A stretch of 16,829 nucleotides of DNA from assembly GCA_024636395.1 (NCBI GenBank), contig JAGXHD010000001.1, forward strand, positions 1-16,829, in the 5' to 3' direction. This document shows positions 1-7,271 of this stretch, in pieces; within the stretch, counting starts at the first letter, position 1; each line of letters begins with the position of its first letter. The stretch comes from Sulfitobacter sp. (GTDB lineage: Bacteria; Pseudomonadota; Alphaproteobacteria; Rhodobacterales; Rhodobacteraceae). A model generated the notes under the pieces. The model ran no database searches, was not told where the DNA came from, and saw nothing but the letters and a program-made list of their open reading frames with translations. Both the position numbers and the translations under genes were made by a program.

Positions 1-775
1 CGCGCTTGACGATAACGGCGCAATAAAGATGAACACCGTTTTTCGACGGCATCGTGCCCGCCACGACAACGGAGCCGGAAGGCACCTCGCCATACATGAC
101 CTCACCGGTCTCGCGGTCGAGGATTTTGGTGGATTGGCCGATGAACACGCCCATGCCCAGCACCGATCCTTCGCGGACGATACAGCCCTCGACCACTTCG
201 GAGCGCGCACCGATAAAGCAGTTGTCTTCGATGATCGTCGGGCCTGCCTGCATTGGCTCCAACACGCCGCCAATGCCCACGCCACCTGACAGGTGCACGT
301 TCTTACCGATCTGCGCGCAGGAACCAACGGTCGCCCATGTATCGACCATCGTACCGCTGTCTACATAGGCGCCGATATTGACGAAAGACGGCATCAGCAC
401 CACGCCCGGCGCGATATAGGCAGATTTGCGCACGACGCAGTTCGGCACGGCGCGAAAGCCCGCCTCTTTCCACTGTGCGTCGCCCCAGCCCTTGAACTTG
501 CTGTCGACCTTATCCCACCAGCCTGCACCCTGGGGGCCGCCTTCCTGATGCTCCATGTCCTTGATACGGAAGCCCAGAAGGACCGCTTTCTTGGCCCACT
601 GGTTTACGTGCCAATCGCCGTTCTCGCGCTTTTCCGCCACACGCAGCTTGCCGCTGTCGAGGGCTGCGAGCGTTGACTCGATCGCATCGCGCGTCTCGCC
701 AGTTGTCGATGATGTGATGGTATCGCGGGCGTCCCACGCGGCTTCGATGGCTGTTTCAAGCTGTGCATTGGACAT
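1..775 (-). CDS. dapD: 2,3,4,5-tetrahydropyridine-2,6-dicarboxylate N-succinyltransferase, C-terminus cut by window edge
   Basis: DapD transfers succinyl from succinyl-CoA to tetrahydrodipicolinate in the succinylase branch of lysine and meso-diaminopimelate synthesis (cytoplasmic trimer). The minus strand from the ATG at 775 reads 258 codons without a stop to the left edge. The family is about 275 residues, so roughly 15-20 C-terminal residues are missing. Visible features are an N-terminal helical part (MSNAQLETAIEAAW), then left-handed beta-helix hexapeptide repeats from about residue 117 to 215, including VDSGTMVDTWATVGSCAQIG (138-157) and the SGGVGIGGVLEP loop (163-174), all typical of DapD. 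A GGAG ribosome site lies about 8 bases before the ATG. The gene is divergent from the LOG-family gene, with a 158-base shared upstream region. The identification is firm; only the end is unseen. Confidence 0.96.
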   Translation of the reverse strand, partial: MSNAQLETAIEAAWDARDTITSSTTGETRDAIESTLAALDSGKLRVAEKRENGDWHVNQWAKKAVLLGFRIKDMEHQEGGPQGAGWWDKVDSKFKGWGDAQWKEAGFRAVPNCVVRKSAYIAPGVVLMPSFVNIGAYVDSGTMVDTWATVGSCAQIGKNVHLSGGVGIGGVLEPMQAGPTIIEDNCFIGARSEVVEGCIVREGSVLGMGVFIGQSTKILDRETGEVMYGEVPSGSVVVAGTMPSKNGVHLYCAVIVKR

Positions 776-933
776 GTCGTAACTCCGGTAAGAAGAAAAG
801 GTTAGGTGGCGCTATACGCGGGCGCGGCGCGCCGTGCAATCCTAACGGGCCGCGCGCGGGCGTGTGAAGGGCATAGTCAACCGCGCAAATCCCGTGCATG
901 GTGGCAAAAATAGAGAAAAGACCCGAGGATACC

Positions 934-1776
934 ATGAGCAGAAAAACCCAGCATCCCCTGCGCGATGCAGGCGAGGACCGGTCCAAGGCCGACGAAGTTC
1001 CCGTAACACCACAAACTCAGGCCCCCGCCTATAAGCTTGCATTCAATGATTTCGATTTCATGTGCCGCGAAGATATGCGGCCCGTGCGGCTTCAGCTCGA
1101 ACTGCTCAAGCCGGAACTGATGCTTAACGAATACGGTGTGCAATCGACAATCGTTTTGTTTGGCGGCGCGCGGATCCCGGAGCCCGCAAAGAAAGACGGC
1201 GCACGGACCGAAACACTTGCTGATCTCTCGCGGTTTTATGATGAGGCGCGGGAATTCGCACGGCTGATGACACTTAAGTCAAACGAAAGCGGCGGGCGCG
1301 AGGGTGTGATCGTGACGGGCGGCGGCCCTGGCGTGATGGAGGCGGGCAATCGCGGTGCGGTCGATGCGGGCGGCGTATCCATCGGCCTCAACATCGTGCT
1401 GCCGTTCGAGCAGGCGCCCAATGAATATGTGACGCCGGATCTGTGCTTCAACTTCCACTATTTCGCGGTCCGGAAAATGCATTTCCTGATGCGCGCAAAA
1501 GCGATCTGCGTGTTTCCCGGCGGGTTCGGCACCATGGACGAGACGTTCGAGGCGCTGACGCTGATCCAGACGGGCCGGATGGAGCGCGTGCCGTTCTTGC
1601 TGTTCGGTCGCGAGTTCTGGCAGGGCATCATCAATTGGGATGCACTGGCCGATGCCGGCACGATCTCTGCCGAGGATCTTGACCTGTTCCGCTTTGTCGA
1701 GACGGCAGATGAGGCTGTAGACCTGATCGAGAACTGGGGTGCGCCCTCGGTGCGGGAGAGTGTTCCGGGCCGCTGA
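934..1776 (+). CDS. LOG-family (TIGR00730-type) nucleotide phosphoribohydrolase
   Basis: This is a 280-residue protein of the LOG / lysine-decarboxylase-like Rossmann family. Members cleave nucleoside 5'-monophosphates to free base and ribose 5-phosphate, and some activate cytokinins. The two diagnostic motifs are present: GGGPGVMEAGNRGA at 129-142 and PGGFGTMDETFE at 195-206, whose Arg and Glu residues form the active site in characterised members. The N-terminal 65 residues are an extra, polar extension compared with short LOG proteins. I chose the ATG at 934 because GAGGA lies 4-5 bases before it; an in-frame ATG at 898 has no ribosome site. The gene stands alone, divergent from dapD, and its TGA stop directly abuts the stop of the convergent small gene. 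The physiological substrate cannot be told from sequence. Confidence 0.9.
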   Translation: MSRKTQHPLRDAGEDRSKADEVPVTPQTQAPAYKLAFNDFDFMCREDMRPVRLQLELLKPELMLNEYGVQSTIVLFGGARIPEPAKKDGARTETLADLSRFYDEAREFARLMTLKSNESGGREGVIVTGGGPGVMEAGNRGAVDAGGVSIGLNIVLPFEQAPNEYVTPDLCFNFHYFAVRKMHFLMRAKAICVFPGGFGTMDETFEALTLIQTGRMERVPFLLFGREFWQGIINWDALADAGTISAEDLDLFRFVETADEAVDLIENWGAPSVRESVPGR

Positions 1777-1992
1777 TCAGTTGAACAGCTCGGCAGGGAG
1801 CTCACACAGCGCGACACGGTTGGGCAGTTTTTCCAGCACATACTTGCCATCGTCCGTATCGCGGATGGAATAGCCATACCCTGCAAGGCGGTGCTTCCAC
1901 TCGCGGGCGGACAGGGCCACCGCGCGTTCGCGCGCAACCATCTGCATGATCTCGTCTCTTACGAAGGCATCTGTTTTGATAATTAGTGACAT
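1777..1992 (-). CDS. uncharacterised 71-residue protein
   Basis: I do not recognise a named family. The 71-residue product starts MSLIIKTDAFVRDEIMQMVA and contains a basic, helical-looking stretch (RERAVALSAREWKHRLAGYG, residues 21-40) followed by a short strand-like part (YSIRDTDDGKYVLEKLP). There is no signal peptide, membrane segment or cysteine pair. It looks like a real gene: it fills the space to the LOG gene exactly (its TGA stop abuts that gene's TGA), has protein-like composition, and has AGGA 8 bases before its ATG. That AGGA lies inside a perfect 10-bp hairpin (separate entry), which suggests controlled translation. The upstream neighbour on the same strand is rlmN, 122 bases away. 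A small cytoplasmic regulator or nucleic-acid-binding protein is possible, but that is speculation. Confidence 0.75.
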   Translation of the reverse strand: MSLIIKTDAFVRDEIMQMVARERAVALSAREWKHRLAGYGYSIRDTDDGKYVLEKLPNRVALCELPAELFN

Positions 1993-1996
1993 TTTA

Positions 1997-2026
1997 TGTT
2001 TCCTGATTAAGTCTTCTCAGGAAACA
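1997..2026 (-). promoter_or_regulatory. hairpin enclosing the ribosome binding site of the 71-residue gene
   Basis: A perfect inverted repeat has arms TGTTTCCTGA (1997-2006) and TCAGGAAACA (2017-2026) with a 10-base loop. Read on the minus strand, the 3' arm contains the only good Shine-Dalgarno sequence (AGGA, 2001-2004) of the downstream gene and ends 4 bases before its ATG; the 5' arm contains the matching UCCU. As RNA the ribosome site would be paired. The dyad could equally be a protein-binding operator. The repeat is certain; its function is inferred. Confidence 0.6.
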
Positions 2027-2114
2027 ATCTGTTCGGTCACCATGTCAGGATTCGGATGCGATTGTGGCGCAACGGAGGTATTTTCGCCGTAAGTACAGGT
2101 TAGCGTTGAATATT

Positions 2115-3278
2115 CTAAGTTTCTGCTTCGATGCGGCGTTTTGATTTCCGCGCGCGCTCCGTTTCCGATTTGAGCTGACCGCAGGCCGCCATGATGTCCT
2201 CGCCGCGCGGTTTGCGCACGGGCGAGGCATAGCCTGCCGCGTGAACGATGTCGGAGAACGCGCGGATGCGGTTGTTGGAAGAGCGCTTGTAAGGTGCACC
2301 GGGCCATTCGTTGAAAGGGATCAGATTGATCTTGGCAGGGATCCCCTCGATCAGTTTCATCAGCCGGTGTGCATCCTCGTCGCTGTCGTTGATGCCATGG
2401 AGCATGACGTACTCAAACGTGATCCGCTCGGAGTTGCTCACCTTCGGATATTCACGCAGCGCATCCAGCAAGGTTTCGATGTTCCATTTCTTGTTGATCG
2501 GCACCAGCTGGTCGCGCACCTCATCAGTGGTCGCGTGGAAGGAGACGGCCAGCATGCAACCGATCTCCTGCGCTGTGCGCGCAATCTCCGGCACGACACC
2601 AGAGGTGCTGAGCGTGATGCGGCGGCGCGAGAGCTGGATACCTTCGGGGTCCATCGCGATCTTCATCGCATCGCGCACATTCTCGAAATTATAGAGCGGC
2701 TCGCCCATGCCCATCAGGACGATATTGCTGAGCAGACGCGGCGCTTCAGTGCGGGTGCCCGATTTGGGCCATTCGTCCAGATCGTCCCGGGCGATCATGA
2801 CTTGTCCGATGATCTCGCCAGCCATGAGGTTGCGCACCAGCTTTTGCGTGCCGGTGTGGCAGAACGAACAGGTGAGCGTGCAGCCAACCTGAGAGCTGAC
2901 GCAGAGCGTGCCGCGATCCGTCTCGGGGATGTAGACCACCTCGACCTCGTGGCCGCCCGCGATGCGAACGAGGTATTTGCGGGTGCCATCCTCGCTGACC
3001 TGCTTGGTCACGACCTCCGGCACCTCGACGACGAAATGCTGCGCAAGTTGCGCGCGGAAATCCTTGCTCAGGTTCGTCATGGCGTCGAAATCACGCACAC
3101 CCCAATTATAGATCCACTGCCAGATCTGGCCCACACGCATCTTTGCCTGCTTTTCGGGCGTGCCGATGGCGATCAGCGCGTCGCGCATCCCCTCGCGCGT
3201 CATTCCCACGAGATTCGCAGGCCCGTCGGGCAGTTTGCGCGGCATGGTGTGGACGTCTTGGGTGATCGGTGCAGACAT
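2115..3278 (-). CDS. rlmN: dual-specificity 23S rRNA A2503 / tRNA A37 C2-methyltransferase, radical SAM
   Basis: RlmN makes 2-methyladenosine at 23S rRNA A2503 and at A37 of some tRNAs by radical SAM chemistry. The 387-residue product carries the iron-sulphur motif CTLTCSFC (C133, C137, C140), the upstream catalytic Cys in RGTLCVSSQ (C126), the SAM-binding GMGEP (190-194), and the C-terminal methyl-carrying Cys in DIMAACGQL (C366). The RlmN signature SSQVGC and the IPETDRGTLC segment fit this subfamily rather than Cfr. The start is the ATG at 3278 with AGGA 9 bases upstream; a TTG six codons further out is in frame but unlikely. It is followed on the same strand by the 71-residue gene and preceded by ialB, from which a terminator separates it. 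Confidence 0.97.
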   Translation of the reverse strand: MSAPITQDVHTMPRKLPDGPANLVGMTREGMRDALIAIGTPEKQAKMRVGQIWQWIYNWGVRDFDAMTNLSKDFRAQLAQHFVVEVPEVVTKQVSEDGTRKYLVRIAGGHEVEVVYIPETDRGTLCVSSQVGCTLTCSFCHTGTQKLVRNLMAGEIIGQVMIARDDLDEWPKSGTRTEAPRLLSNIVLMGMGEPLYNFENVRDAMKIAMDPEGIQLSRRRITLSTSGVVPEIARTAQEIGCMLAVSFHATTDEVRDQLVPINKKWNIETLLDALREYPKVSNSERITFEYVMLHGINDSDEDAHRLMKLIEGIPAKINLIPFNEWPGAPYKRSSNNRIRAFSDIVHAAGYASPVRKPRGEDIMAACGQLKSETERARKSKRRIEAET

Positions 3279-3325
3279 GGGGGCGATTCCTATCAAGGTT
3301 TCCGCAGTATATAGGCGCTTGTGCC

Positions 3326-3361
3326 CAAAAATGAAAACAGCCCCGCCAGTGAGGGCAGGGC
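3326..3361 (-). terminator. Rho-independent terminator after the ialB-type gene
   Basis: On the minus strand an 8-bp stem GCCCTGCC / GGCGGGGC (one G-T wobble, 6-base loop; plus-strand arms 3340-3347 and 3354-3361) is followed by TGTTTTCATTTTT. It lies 22 bases past the stop of the IalB-family gene and before rlmN. rlmN would then need its own promoter within the roughly 50 bases between this terminator and its start. Confidence 0.75.
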
Positions 3362-3383
3362 CGCATAAAATCCGGTGTCGGTA

Positions 3384-3914
3384 TCAGCCGCTGCAGCGGG
3401 TCTCGGCATCCTCGACAGCGGCGGTGAAACCGAGCAGCGAGAAAGTATCCTCAGTCTGGGTGCCGCGACCGGAACGGCCCGTCAACTTGGCGTCCGCGCC
3501 GCGCTTCATCGCCGTTATGATCTGTGCATCGTCAGAGGTCGTTGCGGGCCAAGCCCACTCGCCTTCGGTGAAAAGCTCAAAGGCGGTACCACCAATGTCC
3601 ATCGTCACGGTCGATCCGCTGGCGAAGGGATAACCGCCCGTAAAGGCGACCTGACCCGTCGCGCCTGCGCTGGGGCGGTAGAATACCATCAGTAGTGTCT
3701 GGCCGCGGTTCACAGCCACCACACGACCGTCACGCGAGTTTACGGTTTCCTTGGGAGTGGAGACGCCCCAGCACTCGGTCGGGTTATCTTCTACGAAGAC
3801 ACTCCAGTCAGTGTTGGCGGCAACGCGGTTGCTGCTTTCGCTTTGTGCCCATGCGCCGCTTGCCAACATGCTCGCCACCAATGCAGCCGCTACACCCGTT
3901 TTCAAAAATACCAT
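3384..3914 (-). CDS. IalB-family (invasion associated locus B) exported protein
   Basis: This is a 176-residue protein with a clear signal peptide: positive K5, hydrophobic core from residue 7 to 19, and a cleavage site after AWA (residue 23). It is predicted to be periplasmic. The mature part matches the IalB domain pattern: W37-S-V-F near the start, P45-T-E-C48-W-G-V-S-T-P-K, a central hydrophobic sheet region, and a C-terminal Cys (C174) that could pair with C48. The family is named from Bartonella but is widespread in free-living Rhodobacterales, where its role is unknown; no link to virulence should be read into it. The start is the ATG at 3914 with GGAGAG 8 bases upstream; the open frame extends further but without a comparable site. 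It is divergent from the asparaginase gene and ends at its own terminator. Confidence 0.85.
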   Translation of the reverse strand: MVFLKTGVAAALVASMLASGAWAQSESSNRVAANTDWSVFVEDNPTECWGVSTPKETVNSRDGRVVAVNRGQTLLMVFYRPSAGATGQVAFTGGYPFASGSTVTMDIGGTAFELFTEGEWAWPATTSDDAQIITAMKRGADAKLTGRSGRGTQTEDTFSLLGFTAAVEDAETRCSG

Positions 3915-4070
3915 CTGTCCAACTCTCCAGCCGTCTCGTTGCCCCAATATAAATACAAAACCATGCCGCAACCACTTCTAAACGGGTCATTCTAGTGCGA
4001 TGGTTTGCCCTCTGATCGACACCAAACATCATAACGCGAAATACGCGAGACCCGAAACCCCGCATTGGCA

Positions 4071-4089
4071 GGTTTTCGCGCATAAAACC
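4071..4089 (+). repeat. short inverted repeat in the asparaginase leader
   Basis: Arms GGTTTT (4071-4076) and AAAACC (4084-4089) flank a 7-base spacer and end 6 bases before the AAGGA ribosome site of the asparaginase gene. It could be an RNA hairpin or an operator in the 193-base divergent region shared with the ialB-type gene. Only the repeat itself is seen. Confidence 0.35.
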
Positions 4090-4107
4090 GCCGAAAAGGA
4101 ACCAACT

Positions 4108-5091
4108 ATGATCTCTCCCGCTCCCTTTGCCGAAATCTGGCGTGGTGCGTTTCTTGAAAGCGTGCACAGCGGCCATGCGGTCATTTGCGATGAAAAGGGC
4201 GAAATCATGGAGGCCTGGGGCGATCCGGAGGCGGTCGTGCTGGCGCGCAGTTCGTCCAAGATGATCCAGGCTCTGCCGCTGGTGCGCTCCGGTGCGGCAG
4301 ATGCCTTCGGCCTCGGCACGCGGCAATTGGCCCTGTCCTGCGCCTCGCATCAGGGGGCGCAAATCCACCTCGACGGTGTAGGCGCGTGGATCAAGAAGCT
4401 GGGGCTGGGCGATGTTGACTTCCGCTGCGGCCCCGAGCAATCACGCGATCAGGATGTGCGCGAGGCGCAGATTCGCGCGCACGAAAGCCCCTGCCGGATC
4501 CATAACAACTGCTCGGGCAAGCATGCGGGCTTTCTGACGCTGTCGCGGCACCTGAGGGGCGGGCCTGATTACGTGGCGATCGATCATCCGGTACAGCGGG
4601 CCTGCCTTGAGGCTTTCGAAGAGGTCACTGCCCAAACCAGCCCCGGCTTCGGGATCGACGGCTGCTCGGCCCCCAACCACGCCGCCACGCTGCACGGGCT
4701 TGCCCGCGCGATGGCCCATTTTGCCGCCTCCCCCGAAAGCAGCGCCGAGGCGCGCCTGCATGAAGCGATGCGTTTGCACCCAGAGCTGGTCGCGGGCGAA
4801 GAGCGCGCCTGCACCGAACTGATGCGCGCCTGTGATGGAAAGGTTGCGTTGAAAACGGGGGCGGAGGGGTTCTTCATCGCGATCATCCCCGAGCGCAAAA
4901 TCGGGATCGCGCTCAAGGCGGCGTGCGGGACGACCCGCGCTGCGGAGGCAGCGATTGCAGCGTTGTTGGTGCGACTGGGCGTGTTGGACGCGAACCACCC
5001 CGCGACGCTCAAGCGGATCAACGCACCGATCCGGAACTGGGATGGCCTCGTTACAGGTATTTTGAAGCCCGCCGCAGGTTTGTTAGCCTAG
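4108..5091 (+). CDS. asparaginase, Rhizobium etli AnsA / Asparaginase_II type
   Basis: This 327-residue protein belongs to the Rhizobium etli-type asparaginases (Pfam Asparaginase_II), unrelated to the E. coli and plant classes. It should hydrolyse L-asparagine to aspartate and ammonia in the cytoplasm. Visible features are R47-S-S-S-K51, S-C-A-S80-H-Q, N-N-C135-S-G-K138-H-A-G, D-G-C186-S-A-P and K249-T-G-A-E-G. In the R. etli enzyme two Ser-Lys pairs and a zinc held by two Cys and a Lys form the active site, and these positions correspond well. No signal peptide is present. The start is the ATG at 4108, with AAGGA 7 bases upstream; the frame runs back to 4000 but that segment is the leader. 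Its 3' end overlaps that of the convergent serB by 9 bases. Substrate specificity is inferred from the family. Confidence 0.9.
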   Translation: MISPAPFAEIWRGAFLESVHSGHAVICDEKGEIMEAWGDPEAVVLARSSSKMIQALPLVRSGAADAFGLGTRQLALSCASHQGAQIHLDGVGAWIKKLGLGDVDFRCGPEQSRDQDVREAQIRAHESPCRIHNNCSGKHAGFLTLSRHLRGGPDYVAIDHPVQRACLEAFEEVTAQTSPGFGIDGCSAPNHAATLHGLARAMAHFAASPESSAEARLHEAMRLHPELVAGEERACTELMRACDGKVALKTGAEGFFIAIIPERKIGIALKAACGTTRAAEAAIAALLVRLGVLDANHPATLKRINAPIRNWDGLVTGILKPAAGLLA

Positions 5092-5970
5092 ATTTGAGGT
5101 CACGAAGTCAGTTTTGGCGTATCCCTGCACGTAAAGAAGTGCGGTCAGATCACTGAAATTGATCCGCACGCCGCACTGCGCCGCAACGGCGGGCTTGGCG
5201 TGCAGCGCCACGCCCATCCCGGCGCGGGTGAGCATACCTAAATCATTCGCGCCGTCGCCCACGGCGATCACATCTGCATCGACCAGCCCAAGCCGCGCGG
5301 TGATCTGCTCCAGCGCATCTACCTTTGCTTGCTTGCCCAAAATCGGCTGGCCCACCTCGCCGGTGAGAACACCACCCGAGACCAGCAGCGTGTTCGCACG
5401 GTTCTCGTCAAACCCAAGCATCCCCGCAACCTGCGCGGTGAACGCTGTGAAGCCCCCCGAAACCAGCGCAGCATAGGCGCCCTGCGCTTTCATCGTGGCC
5501 AGTAGTACCTTACCGCCGGGCATCAGCGTAACCCGCTCCGCCAGCACCTTGGCGATAACACTTTCGGGCAGCCCTTTGAGCAGACCCACGCGCTCGCGAA
5601 GCGCGCCGTCGAAATCCAGCTCACCGTTCATTGCGCGGGCGGTGATATCCTTGACCCGCGCACCCACGCCCGCCTCATCGGCCAACTCGTCGATACATTC
5701 CTGCTCGATCATCGTGCTGTCCATATCGGCCAGCAGCATCCTTTTGCGCCGCCCCCGTGTCGGGACAACCACCAGATCGACGCCCAGCGCCTGACAGCTC
5801 TGCCAGACCTGCTCCAGATTATCGGGCATCGCGGCAAGCGAAAATTCCGCAGCCTCATCGGGGCTGAGCCAAATCGCATCACCGCCGCCCCAGGCATTGC
5901 GCAGCGATTCGACGAGGGCAGGATCGAGGCTACGGGCGGTTGGCGCGCAGAGGAGTACGGCAGTGTACAT
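5083..5970 (-). CDS. serB: phosphoserine phosphatase
   Basis: SerB is the last step of serine synthesis, hydrolysing O-phospho-L-serine. The 295-residue protein has an N-terminal region of about 75 residues, ACT-like in position, then a HAD-superfamily phosphatase domain: motif I DMDST (82-86, with nucleophile D82 and acid/base D84), the E90-containing cap start, motif II S171-G-G, the motif III lysine in GKQAK (about 213), and motif IV GDGANDLGML (238-247). This is the normal SerB arrangement. The ATG at 5970 is chosen because the SerB-like sequence starts there; the open frame continues to 6126, but that part overlaps the serC leader and does not look like SerB. The ribosome site (GGAA) is weak. 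It is divergent from serC with 158 bases between starts, which suggests joint control of serine synthesis. Confidence 0.96.
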   Translation of the reverse strand: MYTAVLLCAPTARSLDPALVESLRNAWGGGDAIWLSPDEAAEFSLAAMPDNLEQVWQSCQALGVDLVVVPTRGRRKRMLLADMDSTMIEQECIDELADEAGVGARVKDITARAMNGELDFDGALRERVGLLKGLPESVIAKVLAERVTLMPGGKVLLATMKAQGAYAALVSGGFTAFTAQVAGMLGFDENRANTLLVSGGVLTGEVGQPILGKQAKVDALEQITARLGLVDADVIAVGDGANDLGMLTRAGMGVALHAKPAVAAQCGVRINFSDLTALLYVQGYAKTDFVTSNLG

Positions 5971-6015
5971 GGCGAAGTTTCCGATCAGCGTCAGGGGGTG
6001 TCGTAAAACGACCGT

Positions 6016-6029
6016 TAAACGGCGGTTTA
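6016..6029. repeat. inverted repeat in the serB-serC divergent region
   Basis: TAAAC (6016-6020) and GTTTA (6025-6029) flank GGCG. The repeat sits about 45 bases before serB and 100 bases before serC, a suitable place for an operator or promoter overlap. It is short and could be chance. Confidence 0.3.
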
Positions 6030-6060
6030 GCTCTGAATCCCCGCTTGTGCCAGACCGCAA

Positions 6061-6128
6061 TGGGCCGTAAGGGCTTCTGTGGGACACCCATCCCCAACGA
6101 TGGGCGATTATCTGAGAGGATAGCATAA
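6061..6128 (+). promoter_or_regulatory. candidate serC leader RNA
   Basis: Alphaproteobacterial serC genes often carry the 'serC leader' motif (Rfam), whose last stem overlaps the ribosome site. Here a hairpin CCCATC / GATGGG (6087-6092 and 6099-6104, 6-base loop) is followed by a second, TTATC / GATAG (6108-6112 and 6119-6123). The second has GAGAGG, the core of the serC ribosome site, in its loop and 3' arm. An alternative pairing TGGG / CCCA (6080-6083 and 6087-6090) excludes the first hairpin. The position and arrangement agree with the described motif; I could not compare with the covariance model. Confidence 0.55.
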
Positions 6129-7268
6129 ATGGCTATTACTGCACCAAACACGCGGCCCGCGAACCCGCGTTTTTCTTCCGGCCCCTGCGCCAAACCCCCT
6201 ACATTCGAATTGGAAAAGTTGTCTGGCGCGCCTCTGGGCCGCAGCCACCGCGCCGCACCCGGCAAAGCAAAGCTGCTGGAAGCGATCGAGACCACGCGCG
6301 AAGTTCTCGGCGTGCCTGCTGATTATAAGATCGCGATCGTACCTGCCTCCGACACCGGCGCCTACGAGATGGCCATGTGGACCCTGTTGGGCGAGCGGCA
6401 TGTCGAGATGCTTGCCTGGGAAAGCTTCGGCTCCGGCTGGGTCACCGATGCGCTGAAACAGCTCAAGATCGACGCGACCGAAAAAACTGCGCCCTACGGC
6501 GAGATCGTCGATCTGGCGAGTGTGAATTTCGACAACGATGTATGCTTTACCTATAACGGCACCACATCGGGTGTGCGCGTGCCCGCCTCTTTCGATATTC
6601 CGGCGGACCGCAAGGGGTTGACACTCTGCGATGCAACCTCGGCGGCCTTCGCGATGGACCTGCCCTGGGACCGTCTGGATGTGACCACCTTCAGCTGGCA
6701 GAAAGTGCTCGGCGGCGAAGCGGCGCACGGCATGTTGATCCTGTCCCCGCGCGCGGTTGAGCGGTTGGAAAGCTATACCCCCGCATGGCCCCTGCCGAAG
6801 ATCTTCCGCCTGACCAAGGGCGGCAAACTAATCGAGGGCATTTTCAAGGGCGAAACGATCAACACACCCTCGATGCTGTGTGTCGAAGACTACCTGTTTG
6901 CGCTCGACTGGGCAAAATCCGTAGGTGGCCTGAAGGGGCTGATCGCACGGGCAGATGCCAATGCGGCGGCGATTACCGCCTTTGTAGAGACACATGACTG
7001 GATCGAGTTCCTTGCTGTCGACCCCGAGACACGCTCGAATACTTCCGTGTGCCTCAAGTTCACGGATGCGCGCATCACCGATGGCGCAGCCTTTGCCAAA
7101 GCAGTGGCAAAGCGGCTCTCGGATGAGAATGTAGCGCTCGATATCGGTGCCTACCGCGACGCGCCTGCGGGCCTTCGCATCTGGTGCGGTGCCACTGTAG
7201 AGACATCGGATATCGAAGCGCTTCTGCCCTGGCTCGATTACGCCTTCAACGCAGAACTCGACGCATAA
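6129..7268 (+). CDS. serC: phosphoserine aminotransferase
   Basis: SerC converts 3-phosphohydroxypyruvate and glutamate to phosphoserine and 2-oxoglutarate, using pyridoxal phosphate. The 379-residue protein is of the alphaproteobacterial long type. It has N-terminal PRFSSGPCAKPP (13-24), YNGTTSGV (142-149), the PLP-binding aspartate in LCDATSA (D168), and the Schiff-base lysine in SWQKVLGGEAAHG (K192). The C-terminal part contains the LRIWCGATVE segment typical of SerC. GAGAGGA lies 8 bases before the ATG and is part of the leader hairpin. serA follows 55 bases downstream in the same direction, so the two form an operon for the first two steps of the pathway; serB is divergent. Confidence 0.97.
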   Translation: MAITAPNTRPANPRFSSGPCAKPPTFELEKLSGAPLGRSHRAAPGKAKLLEAIETTREVLGVPADYKIAIVPASDTGAYEMAMWTLLGERHVEMLAWESFGSGWVTDALKQLKIDATEKTAPYGEIVDLASVNFDNDVCFTYNGTTSGVRVPASFDIPADRKGLTLCDATSAAFAMDLPWDRLDVTTFSWQKVLGGEAAHGMLILSPRAVERLESYTPAWPLPKIFRLTKGGKLIEGIFKGETINTPSMLCVEDYLFALDWAKSVGGLKGLIARADANAAAITAFVETHDWIEFLAVDPETRSNTSVCLKFTDARITDGAAFAKAVAKRLSDENVALDIGAYRDAPAGLRIWCGATVETSDIEALLPWLDYAFNAELDA

Positions 7269-7271
7269 TAC

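Noticed and set aside
801..846. GTTAGG / CCTAAC inverted repeat between dapD and the LOG gene
   Set aside because: Six-base arms separated by 34 bases of very GC-rich DNA; expected by chance at this length.
898..933. Upstream ATG at 898 as start of the LOG-family gene
   Set aside because: No ribosome site precedes it, while GAGGA precedes the ATG at 934.
3279..3296. TTG at 3296 as start of rlmN
   Set aside because: The ATG at 3278 has AGGA at a 9-base spacing that lies between the two codons, and it is the better start type.
2241..3314. 357-codon open frame on the plus strand opposite rlmN
   Set aside because: It mirrors rlmN codon by codon, is full of His, Arg and Asp as antisense frames of GC-rich genes are, and shows no domain. 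rlmN is unambiguous.
5971..6126. 52-codon N-terminal extension of serB
   Set aside because: An ATG at 6126 is in frame, but the extension covers the serC leader and does not look like SerB sequence; the ATG at 5970 begins the SerB-like part.
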